Origin: Massilia cavernae
GTDB taxonomy: Bacteria; Pseudomonadota; Gammaproteobacteria; Burkholderiales; Burkholderiaceae_D
Assembly (NCBI RefSeq): GCF_003590855.1
Contig: NZ_QYUP01000123.1
Span: 1-64,000 of the forward strand
Length of the DNA stretch: 64,000 nt
Reading direction: 5' to 3'
The notes beneath the pieces are model-generated. The model worked only from the letters and a program-made list of their open reading frames with translations. It did not search any database and was not told the DNA's origin. How positions within the stretch are numbered: position 1 is the stretch's first letter; each line of letters starts with the position of its first letter. The translations under genes were made by a program, and so were the position numbers. Positions 57,390 to 64,000 of this stretch are shown one piece after another.

Positions 57390-59096
57390 AGCGACTGTGC
57401 AAATCGCCGCGTAGCGCCGTAGGAATCCTCTTCCTTCAGAGGGTGTCGCAAAACGTTTTTCTGCGATCACATCAGGCCCGGGCGATGTTGTGGTTGAGGA
57501 CGCAAGCCAAAAAAACGCGGCATGCGGCCGAAAAAACGTATGCGCCCCTCTGAGAGCGTATGGAACGGCGTAAAAGTAGAAAAACAGCGCTCTCAGCAGG
57601 GCAACCGCTCTGGACAAGTTGTACGCCATGACATGTAAGGCAAATTCGCGCTTGACCGCCTGTAGCCCACGTCGGCGAAAGCGATCCAGGCCCTGCTGAC
57701 CGCGCAGGCTGCTGAACACTGGTTCGACGATCGCCTTGCGCTGGCTGAAAATGTAGCGCGCCTGGCGATGCTGCATCACGAGACGAAGCGCGTCCCGTTG
57801 TTCATCCTCGGGGTAGCGTTTGATGCGCCGCCCCTGCGCGGCCTTCGTACAGTTCGCACGCAGGCGGCAAGCTGTGCAGCTTGATGCCGCATACACGCTC
57901 ACTGCCCGCGTGCGCGGTGTTTCTCCGCATTTGGAAATGAGGACCAAGGTTTGGCCGGCAGGGCATCGGTAAGTGTCGGTATGCGCGTCGTAGGTGAATG
58001 CGCTCTTGTGGTACAGCCCCTCCTCTTTGGTCTTGGCAGGCCACTGGCCCTCCGGACACAACAAGCTGATATCGCGTGTGAGCGTCGCGTCAATCACTTC
58101 ATCATCGAAGTAGCCGGCGTCGAGCAGCAATTCCCTGACATCTTCTCCAGTCACGCGTGCACTTTGATCGAGCATCGGTGCGATCACCTTCGTCTCGCTC
58201 GATGGATCGATTTCGAAGGCTGTGATGATTCTGTCTGGATTTGCCAGTACCGATGGTTTGTACGACGCCGCAAACCCGTGTCCACGTTTCAGGCGCTGTA
58301 CCATGGCCTCCGGTTCGCTGCCGCTGATACGCAAGGTCTCGACATTCTTGCCATTGCTGCGGCGCGCAGTCTGGCGCTGCTCGAAGAGTTCCTGGCATCG
58401 CGCACTGCGTTCCTGTTCCTGCTGCGCCGCCCGATTCTCCGGTGTGCGTTCTACGGCCTGGTGCGCCGCTGTTGCGCGCGCCTTGACGGCCTCTTCCTTG
58501 AGCAGATTGTAGTGCGAGCAAGCCGCTTCAATAACGGTGCCGTCACCGGCCAACCGAGCGCTGCCAGAACCCGTCGCTTTCAAAATCGACCCGGTCAGCG
58601 ATTCAAAGAAATCCCGGGTCAGCGACGCTTCATGCTGGACGATGAAGCGTCCGATGTTGGCATGGTCCGGCGCGATGCCGCCGGTCACCCACATGCATCC
58701 GAGATCGAGTCGCGCCAGCCGTTCCAATTCGCGCAGGGAATGCACCCCTTGCATCACGCCGTACAGGATCAGGCCGACCATCAGTTGCGGCGCATAGGGA
58801 GCGCGGCCAGTTGCAGCGTAGCGCCGCTCAAACGCTTGCCAGTCTTGTGCTCCGAGCAGACGGGCCACGGTAAATGGAGCATGCTGGCCAGAACGCTTCA
58901 GATGTTCTTCCAGACGCATCGTCCCCAGGAAAATGGCGTTGGCATCGCCCGTCACGAAACGCCGACCGCTATGGACCGCCGTTTGCAGAGCCGGCGCATC
59001 CGAACCTGCCGGCACGCCGCCAAACAAATCGTACTGCGGATCGTCGGGCGAAGGTAATTTGCGGGTGCTGCTCATTGTCGGTTCCTGGCGTTTCAT
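57378..59096 (-). CDS. IS1182-family transposase
   Basis: About 572 residues from ATG 59096 (MKRQEPTMSS). A DUF772-type N-terminal domain (YAPQLMVGLILYGVMQGVHSLRELERLARLDLGCMWVTGG), then DDE residues in LAGDGTVIEAAC and LLLDAGYFDDEVID and VEPVFSSLRGQQGLDRFR, and a Cys-rich insert (CPAGQTL; CTACRLRANC) typical of IS1182. The frame has no stop before the element's end: the last 20 residues and the stop at 57378 come from the flanking IS605-type DNA, so the C-terminus depends on the insertion site. Confidence 0.82.
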   Translation of the reverse strand: MKRQEPTMSSTRKLPSPDDPQYDLFGGVPAGSDAPALQTAVHSGRRFVTGDANAIFLGTMRLEEHLKRSGQHAPFTVARLLGAQDWQAFERRYAATGRAPYAPQLMVGLILYGVMQGVHSLRELERLARLDLGCMWVTGGIAPDHANIGRFIVQHEASLTRDFFESLTGSILKATGSGSARLAGDGTVIEAACSHYNLLKEEAVKARATAAHQAVERTPENRAAQQEQERSARCQELFEQRQTARRSNGKNVETLRISGSEPEAMVQRLKRGHGFAASYKPSVLANPDRIITAFEIDPSSETKVIAPMLDQSARVTGEDVRELLLDAGYFDDEVIDATLTRDISLLCPEGQWPAKTKEEGLYHKSAFTYDAHTDTYRCPAGQTLVLISKCGETPRTRAVSVYAASSCTACRLRANCTKAAQGRRIKRYPEDEQRDALRLVMQHRQARYIFSQRKAIVEPVFSSLRGQQGLDRFRRRGLQAVKREFALHVMAYNLSRAVALLRALFFYFYAVPYALRGAHTFFRPHAAFFWLASSTTTSPGPDVIAEKRFATPSEGRGFLRRYAAICTVASVG

Positions 59097-59140
59097 TCTG
59101 AGCAATATTTTATCGCGCAGAGGGCTTTTGCGACACCCTC
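57439..59140 (-). mobile_element. IS1182-like insertion sequence nested in the IS605-type element
   Basis: A 1702-bp element bounded by perfect 15-bp terminal inverted repeats, GAGGGTGTCGCAAAA (57439-57453) and its complement (59126-59140), and flanked by the 4-bp duplication TTCA (57435-57438 and 59141-59144). Removing the element and one TTCA restores the right-end hairpin of the host IS605-type element, which fixes the insertion order. The transposase reads on the minus strand, in the direction of the hpn genes. Confidence 0.88.
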
Positions 59141-59168
59141 TTCAGGGAGGGGAGGATGTCAAAATTCG

Positions 59169-59978
59169 TTACATTTTAAGGGCGCGCCAGCCCAGTACCA
59201 GCCAGTCGAAGGCATTCAGCTTGGGGCGGCGGCTAAACACGTCGTAGCCGACCTGCTCGATCTTGTCGAGGATGCGCAGGCCACCCTGGACCACCAGCCG
59301 CAGCTCCCAGCCGATGCGTCCCGGCAGGCGGCGCGCCAGCGGAGCGCCGGACAGCATCAGCGCGCGGGTGCGTTCCACTTCGAAGGCCATCAGCGCGCGC
59401 CAGTTGGCGTCCACCAGCTGGCGGTCGAGCTGCCCGGGCGCGACGCCGTGGGCGGCAAGGTCGTCCAGCGGTATATAGATGCGGTCCTTCTGGCGGTCGA
59501 TGGCAACGTCCTGTAGAAAATTGATGAGCTGCAGGGCGGAGCAGATCGCGTCCGAATCGCGGACGTTGCGCTCATCGGCCGCCCCGTACAGCGACAGCAT
59601 CAGGTAGCCGACCGGGTTGGCGGAGCGCCGGCAATAGTCGAGCAATTCTTCTAATTTTTGGTAACGGGTCGTGACAATATCCTGCCTGAAAGCCGACAGC
59701 AGGTCGCGGAAGGGTTGCAGCGGCAGCCCGAATTGCGCGATCACCGCCGCCAGCCGCCGGAACATCGGATCGGTCTGAAGCTCGCCCCTTTCGATGCCAT
59801 CCAGCGCCGCTTCATAGGAGGAAAGTGCCGCCAGTCGCTCTGCCGGGGCGGCGTTGCCTTCGTCGGCGAGGTCGTCGGCGCTGCGCGCGAACGCGTAAAT
59901 CGCTTCGACCGCAGGCACCAGGCGTTTCGGCAACAGCACTGACGCGACGGGAAAGTTTTCGTAGTGGTCAACAGGCAT
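59169..59978 (-). CDS. hpnC: Squalene synthase-like HpnC (presqualene diphosphate to hydroxysqualene)
   Basis: 269 residues from ATG 59978 (MPVDHYENFPVAS, the conserved start; an ATG at 59996 would add six). Trans-prenyltransferase motifs: RSADDLADEGN near 33, DIVTTRYQKLEELLDYCRRSANPVG near 110 and NFLQDVAIDRQKDRIYIP near 160. HpnC converts presqualene diphosphate to hydroxysqualene, between HpnD and HpnE. It is the first gene of the hpnCDE operon; the mobile element begins 7 bases after its stop and now separates it from hpnD. Confidence 0.93.
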   Translation of the reverse strand: MPVDHYENFPVASVLLPKRLVPAVEAIYAFARSADDLADEGNAAPAERLAALSSYEAALDGIERGELQTDPMFRRLAAVIAQFGLPLQPFRDLLSAFRQDIVTTRYQKLEELLDYCRRSANPVGYLMLSLYGAADERNVRDSDAICSALQLINFLQDVAIDRQKDRIYIPLDDLAAHGVAPGQLDRQLVDANWRALMAFEVERTRALMLSGAPLARRLPGRIGWELRLVVQGGLRILDKIEQVGYDVFSRRPKLNAFDWLVLGWRALKM

Positions 59979-60003
59979 TGGAAATAAATGACGCAAAAGT
60001 CAT

Positions 60004-60053
60004 TTGTTTTAAAAATCTTTGCACTTTATAATTACTTACTGGCAAGTCAGTAA
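60004..60053 (+). promoter_or_regulatory. RND operon promoter overlapped by a TetR-type palindrome
   Basis: TTGTTT (60004-60009), 17 bases, TATAAT (60027-60032). An inverted repeat starts at the last base of the -10: TTACTTACT (60032-60040), GGCA, AGTCAGTAA (60045-60053), with 8 of 9 arm positions complementary. Operators of this form are bound by TetR-family repressors of efflux pumps. No tetR gene lies in the window. The site is also in the hpnC upstream region. Confidence 0.6.
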
Positions 60054-60137
60054 CAAAAACCCGGCCGGACGAGAGTAGAATCTTGTCGCTTAAGCAATCG
60101 GGGCGCGTCGCGCCACCGCATAGTAAAGGAAAACAAC

Positions 60138-61280
60138 GTGTTCGCCCTGAAAAACCTGCGCCCGGCGGTTACCGCTCCCCTCGGCACGACGCTCGCGGCC
60201 TCCCTGTTACTGCTGCTCGGAGCCTGCTCGAAGGAAGCGCCAAAAACAGAAGAAGTGCGCCCGGTGCGGGCCATTGTGGCCGGCAGCAGCGACATCGACC
60301 TCAGCTCGGAATTCGCGGGCGAGGTGCGTCCCCGCGTGGAATCGCGGCTCGGCTTCCGGGTGGGCGGCAAGATCACCGCGCGCAAGGTCGACGTGGGCGC
60401 GACCGTCAAGCGCGGGCAGGTGCTGATGCAGCTCGATCCGCAGGATCTCCAGTTGACCAGGGCCCAGGCCGCAGCGTCCTTGCGCGCGGCTGAAACGCAG
60501 CGCGACCTGGCACGCGCCGACCTCAAGCGCTTTGAGGAACTGCGCGCCACCAATTTCGTCAGCCAGGCGACGCTCGATGCGCGCCGCACCGCGTTCACCG
60601 CGGCGCAGGCCAATGTGGAAGCGGCCAGGGCCGGCTTCTCGGCGCAGTCGAACCAGGCCGGCTATACCACGCTGACGTCAGATATCGACGGCGTCGTCAC
60701 CTTGGTCAGCGCGGAAGTAGGGCAGGTCGTCGCGCCCGGGACGCCGGTGGTGCAGGTCGCCAATCCAAACGAAAAGGAAGTCGTGATCGCTCTGCCTGAA
60801 GACAAGGTCGATGCAATGCGCAAGGTCGGCAACGTCACCGTGCGCCTGTGGTCGAACCCGGACCTTGCGCTGCAGGGCAAGATCCGCGAGGTGTCGCCGG
60901 TGGCCGATCCGGCCACGCGCACCTACCAGGTCCGGGTAGCGATCCCGGGCGCGGGACCGGAGGTGCGGCTCGGGATGACCGCGCGCGTGCAGTTCGCCTC
61001 GAAAGCCGGTACGCAACAGATCCGCCTGCCGCTGACGGCGCTGTTCCATGATAAATCGTCGAGCGCCGTGTGGGTGGTCGACAAGGGCGCCGTCAAGCTG
61101 GTGCCGGTGCAGGTTGGCGGCACCACGGGCAACGAGATCGTTGTCGCCGGCGGGCTGCAGCCTGGCCAGACCGTGGTCACGGCCGGTGTGCACCTGCTCA
61201 AGAACGGCCAGAAAGTCCGCATCCTCGGCGCCGACGCGCCCGTGGCCGGCGCCGCCCCTGCCGGCGGGGCAGCCAAATGA
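60138..61280 (+). CDS. RND efflux periplasmic adaptor (membrane fusion) lipoprotein
   Basis: 380 residues. A lipoprotein signal peptide ends in the lipobox LLGAC (Cys near 31). The adaptor domains follow: barrel-sandwich halves (SRLGFRVGGKITARKVDVGATVKRGQVLMQLD, and TLTSDIDGVVTLVSAEVGQVV) flanking a coiled coil (about 105-165, LRAAETQRDLARADLKRFEEL), a beta-barrel and the membrane-proximal domain. It bridges the permease to an outer-membrane channel, which is not encoded adjacent within the window. Its stop overlaps the permease start (ATGA, 61277-61280). Confidence 0.93.
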   Translation: MFALKNLRPAVTAPLGTTLAASLLLLLGACSKEAPKTEEVRPVRAIVAGSSDIDLSSEFAGEVRPRVESRLGFRVGGKITARKVDVGATVKRGQVLMQLDPQDLQLTRAQAAASLRAAETQRDLARADLKRFEELRATNFVSQATLDARRTAFTAAQANVEAARAGFSAQSNQAGYTTLTSDIDGVVTLVSAEVGQVVAPGTPVVQVANPNEKEVVIALPEDKVDAMRKVGNVTVRLWSNPDLALQGKIREVSPVADPATRTYQVRVAIPGAGPEVRLGMTARVQFASKAGTQQIRLPLTALFHDKSSSAVWVVDKGAVKLVPVQVGGTTGNEIVVAGGLQPGQTVVTAGVHLLKNGQKVRILGADAPVAGAAPAGGAAK

Positions 61281-64000
61281 AAGGGTTCAACCTCTCCCGC
61301 TGGGCCCTCGAGCATGTCCCGCTGATCCGCTACCTGATCGGCGCCTTGCTGATCGGCGGCATCCTCAGCTACACCAACCTGGGCCAGGACGAAGACCCGC
61401 CGTTCACCTTCCGCGTGATGGTGGTGCGCGCCATCTGGCCGGGCGCGACTGCCGTGCAGATGGCGGAACAGGTCACCGACAAGCTCGAACGCAAGCTGCA
61501 GGAGACGCCCCATATTGACAAGATCCGCAGCTACTCCAAGCCGGGCGAAACGCTGATCATCCTGCAGCTGCGCGAATCGGCGCCACCGTCGGAGATCGCC
61601 GATTCCTGGTACCAGGTGCGCAAGAAAATCGGCGATATCCGCGGCACCCTGCCGGCCGGCGTGATCGGTCCGTTCTTCAACGACGAATTCGGCGATACCT
61701 ACGGTTCCATCTTCGCCCTCAGCGGCGACGGTTTTACCTATGCCGAGATGAAGGACTATGCCGACTTCGTGCGCCAGCAGCTGCTGCGCGTGCCGCTGGT
61801 GTCCAAGGTCGAACAGTTCGGCGTGCAGGACGAGAAGATCAACATCATTTTCTCGCACAAGAAATTCGCCCAGCTGGGCGTGCCGTTCGAGGCCATCGTC
61901 AACCAGATCGCCACCCAGAACGTGGTGGAATCGACCGGCACCGTCGTTACGCCGACCGACAACCTGCAGGTGCGCGTGACCGGCGCGCTGCAGACCGTGA
62001 AGGACCTCGAGAACCTGCGCCTGCGCGCGAACGGCACCAGCTTCCGGCTTGGCGACTTCGCGAAGATCACCCGCGAGTACAAGGATCCGCCGCAGGACAA
62101 GATGCGCTACAACGGCAAGGAAGTGATCGGCCTTGGCGTGTCGATGGAAAAGGGCGGCAACATCATCACGATGGGCGAGGGGCTGGAGCAGACTGTCGCC
62201 AACGTCAAGTCCAAGCTGCCGGTCGGTATCGAGCTCGAACGCGTGTCCGACCAGCCGCGCGCCGTCACCGCGTCGGTCGGCGAATTCACGACCACCCTGG
62301 TCGAGGCGATCCTGATCGTGCTGGCCGTGAGCTTCGTCGCGCTCGGCCTGCACACCAAACCGCTTCGGATCGACTTCCGTCCCGGCATGGTGGTGGCGCT
62401 GACGATTCCGCTGGTGCTGGCGATTACCTTCCTGCTGATGCGGATGCTCGACATCGACCTGCACAAGATCTCGCTCGGCGCGCTGATCATCGCGCTCGGC
62501 CTGCTGGTGGACGACGCGATCATCGCGGTGGAGATGATGGTGCGGAAGATGGAGGAGGGCATGTCGCGCTTCGACGCCGCCACCTTCGCCTACACCTCGA
62601 CCGCGATGCCGATGCTGACCGGTACCCTGATTACCGCCGCCGGCTTCCTGCCGATCGGGCTGGCCAAGTCGCAGGCGGGCGAATACACCTTCTCGATGTT
62701 CTCGGTGAACGCGATCGCCCTGATGGTGTCGTGGCTGGTGGCGGTGGTGTTCACGCCGTACATCGGCTTCCTGCTGCTGCGCGTGAAACCGCACACCACG
62801 TCGCCGGGCGAAAGCGAGCATAACGTCTACGATTCGGCTGGCTACCAGCGCTTCCGGCGCATCGTCGCCACCTGCGTGGAGTGGCGCAAGGCCACGATCG
62901 CGCTGACCCTTGGCATATTCATGCTTGGCCTGCTTGGCTTCAACTTCATCGAGAAGCAGTTCTTCCCCGATTCGAGCCGGCCGGAACTGATGGTCGAAAT
63001 GTGGTCGCCGGAAGGCACCAGCTTCGCCGCCAACGAGGCGCAGGTGAAGAAGTTCGAAGCCTGGGTCGGCAAGCAGGCGAACGTGGAAAGCGTCACCAGT
63101 TATGTCGGTACAGGCAGCCCGCGCTTCTACCTGCCGCTGGACCAGATTTTCCCGCAGTCGAACGTGTCACAGGTCGTGGTGCTGCCGAAGGACCTGCACG
63201 CGCGCGAGGAGCTGCGCCTGAAGATCATCGACATCTTCAAGACCGACTTCCCGGAAGTGCGCGGGCGGGTCAAGCTGCTGCCTAACGGGCCGCCGGTGCC
63301 GTATCCGGTGCAGTTCCGCGTGGCCGGGCCGGAGATCGCGCCAGTGCGCGCGCTGGCCGACCAGGTCAAGGAAATCATGCGCGCCAATCCGAACGCGGTG
63401 GGCGTCAACGACAACTGGAACGAGTCGGTCAAGGTGCTGCGCCTCGACCTGGACCAGGACAAGATGCGCGCCCTCGGCGTGACTTCGCAGGCCGTGATGC
63501 GGGTGGCGAACACCATCCTGTCCGGCACGCCGGTCGGCCAATTCAGAGAAGACAACAAGCTGATCGACATCGTGATCCGCCAGCCGGTCGAGGAGAGGGC
63601 GACCATTTCGGCCCTCAACGACAGCAACGTCGCGACCGCGTCGGGCCGTTCGGTGCCGATCTCGCAGCTGGCGCGCGTGGCGTTCGTGTGGGAGCCGGGC
63701 GTGGTGTGGCGCGAAGGGCGCGAATGGGCGATCACCGTGCAGTCGGACATCGTCGACGGCATCCAGGGGCCGACCGTGTCCGACCAGGTGCTCAAGTCGC
63801 TGGAAGCGATGCGCGCGAAGCTGCCGGCCGGTTACACAATTTCCCTGGCTGGGGCCGCGGCCGACAGCGCGGCGGCGGAAGCGTCGATCGCGGTCAATGT
63901 GCCGCTGGTGCTGTTTATCGTGTTCACGCTGCTGATGCTCCAGCTGCACAGCTTCTCGCGTTCGGTGATGGTGTTCCTCACCGGGCCACTGGGCGTGGCC
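61277..64000 (+). CDS. RND efflux permease (3' end outside window)
   Basis: The frame is open from ATG 61277 to the window edge, giving 908 residues of an RND pump normally about 1020-1050 long. Visible are the first helix after MKGFNLSRWALEHVPLIRYL, the two periplasmic loops, the helix-4 proton-relay segment LGALIIALGLLVDDAIIAVEMM (Asp-Asp near 415), SAMPMLTGTLITAAGFLP, and helix 8 near the end. The DxxxxE motif and overall layout fit the HAE/HME-type proton antiporters; the substrate is unknown. It is translationally coupled to the adaptor gene. Confidence 0.95.
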   Translation, partial: MKGFNLSRWALEHVPLIRYLIGALLIGGILSYTNLGQDEDPPFTFRVMVVRAIWPGATAVQMAEQVTDKLERKLQETPHIDKIRSYSKPGETLIILQLRESAPPSEIADSWYQVRKKIGDIRGTLPAGVIGPFFNDEFGDTYGSIFALSGDGFTYAEMKDYADFVRQQLLRVPLVSKVEQFGVQDEKINIIFSHKKFAQLGVPFEAIVNQIATQNVVESTGTVVTPTDNLQVRVTGALQTVKDLENLRLRANGTSFRLGDFAKITREYKDPPQDKMRYNGKEVIGLGVSMEKGGNIITMGEGLEQTVANVKSKLPVGIELERVSDQPRAVTASVGEFTTTLVEAILIVLAVSFVALGLHTKPLRIDFRPGMVVALTIPLVLAITFLLMRMLDIDLHKISLGALIIALGLLVDDAIIAVEMMVRKMEEGMSRFDAATFAYTSTAMPMLTGTLITAAGFLPIGLAKSQAGEYTFSMFSVNAIALMVSWLVAVVFTPYIGFLLLRVKPHTTSPGESEHNVYDSAGYQRFRRIVATCVEWRKATIALTLGIFMLGLLGFNFIEKQFFPDSSRPELMVEMWSPEGTSFAANEAQVKKFEAWVGKQANVESVTSYVGTGSPRFYLPLDQIFPQSNVSQVVVLPKDLHAREELRLKIIDIFKTDFPEVRGRVKLLPNGPPVPYPVQFRVAGPEIAPVRALADQVKEIMRANPNAVGVNDNWNESVKVLRLDLDQDKMRALGVTSQAVMRVANTILSGTPVGQFREDNKLIDIVIRQPVEERATISALNDSNVATASGRSVPISQLARVAFVWEPGVVWREGREWAITVQSDIVDGIQGPTVSDQVLKSLEAMRAKLPAGYTISLAGAAADSAAAEASIAVNVPLVLFIVFTLLMLQLHSFSRSVMVFLTGPLGVA

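Larger units (their letters stand above)
55680..59162. mobile_element. IS605-type element (tnpA pseudogene, tnpB), itself interrupted by an IS1182-like element
   Basis: Divergent tnpA (minus) and tnpB (plus) are the IS605 arrangement. The left end carries GGCAA..TTGCC (hairpin near 55714-55731) and CTTTGACTTTAG, like the left end at 7700. The left limit near 55680 is estimated by comparison with the IS1341-type copy (CCGACAG there, CCGATGG here). The right-end hairpin is cut by the second element: its two halves, ending CCTCTTCCTTCA at 57438 and starting GGGAGGGGAGGATGTCAA at 59145, join to a normal right end finishing at 59162. It sits 7 bases past the hpnC stop and 40 bases before hpnD. Confidence 0.8.

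Noticed and set aside
61300-62800. Minus-strand frame opposite the RND permease (60923-62821)
   Set aside because: His/Arg-rich antisense translation; the plus strand is an unbroken RND permease.

Overview
The window is high-GC chromosomal DNA from a Gram-negative proteobacterium. TonB receptors, RND efflux genes, the thrC-moeA-moaD neighbourhood and the hpnC/D/E squalene genes fit a betaproteobacterium of the Burkholderiales, probably an Oxalobacteraceae (Massilia/Duganella-like) genome. This is inference from gene content; no rRNA or tRNA gene is present to anchor it.

Bases 1-15350 hold an accessory catabolic and uptake cluster: a TonB receptor (cut by the window edge), a nitrilase, a FadR-type GntR regulator, a glutamine-synthetase-like ligase, an aldehyde dehydrogenase, an iron alcohol dehydrogenase, an RraA-like gene split by a TnpB insertion sequence, an S33 peptidase, an HpcH/HpaI aldolase, an MlrC-type M81 peptidase, an M17 peptidase N-domain without its catalytic half, an alpha/beta hydrolase and a PepSY membrane protein. 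Copies of one 22-bp operator (right arm GCTACTA, left arm related to TAGTAGC, 8-bp spacer ending TTG) lie in front of several of these units and fill the -35/-10 spacer of three promoters. They define a local regulon that the GntR protein probably controls.

Bases 15400-30300 are mostly housekeeping: an IS3 remnant, arfB, lhr, a DUF535 protein, then a co-directional run of DUF5996, PEP synthase, a CBS protein, phosphofructokinase, HPP-CBS membrane protein, MarR regulator (with a perfect palindrome in front of the HPP-marR pair) and a CYTH-CHAD phosphatase. Bases 30300-39860 carry a LacI regulator divergent from an Hsp70-like gene and a DnaQ-type exonuclease, a small Cys/His secreted protein followed by a TonB receptor, a Sel1-repeat protein and a secreted prolyl oligopeptidase.

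Bases 39940-47822 encode threonine and serine metabolism: an XRE-cupin regulator divergent from kbl-tdh-sdaA, then thrC, an IS200/IS605 end remnant, a frameshifted moeA, and moaD. Bases 47825-53400 carry an alpha/beta hydrolase, an MFS transporter, a BaiN-like flavoprotein, and DUF2807 and DUF1700 proteins.

Bases 53492-59978 are the squalene/hopanoid genes hpnC, hpnD and hpnE (minus strand). About 3.5 kb of nested mobile DNA separates hpnC from hpnD: an IS605-type element (broken tnpA, intact tnpB) whose right end is itself split by an IS1182-like element. The window ends with an RND efflux adaptor and permease (permease cut by the edge) behind a promoter overlapping a TetR-type palindrome.
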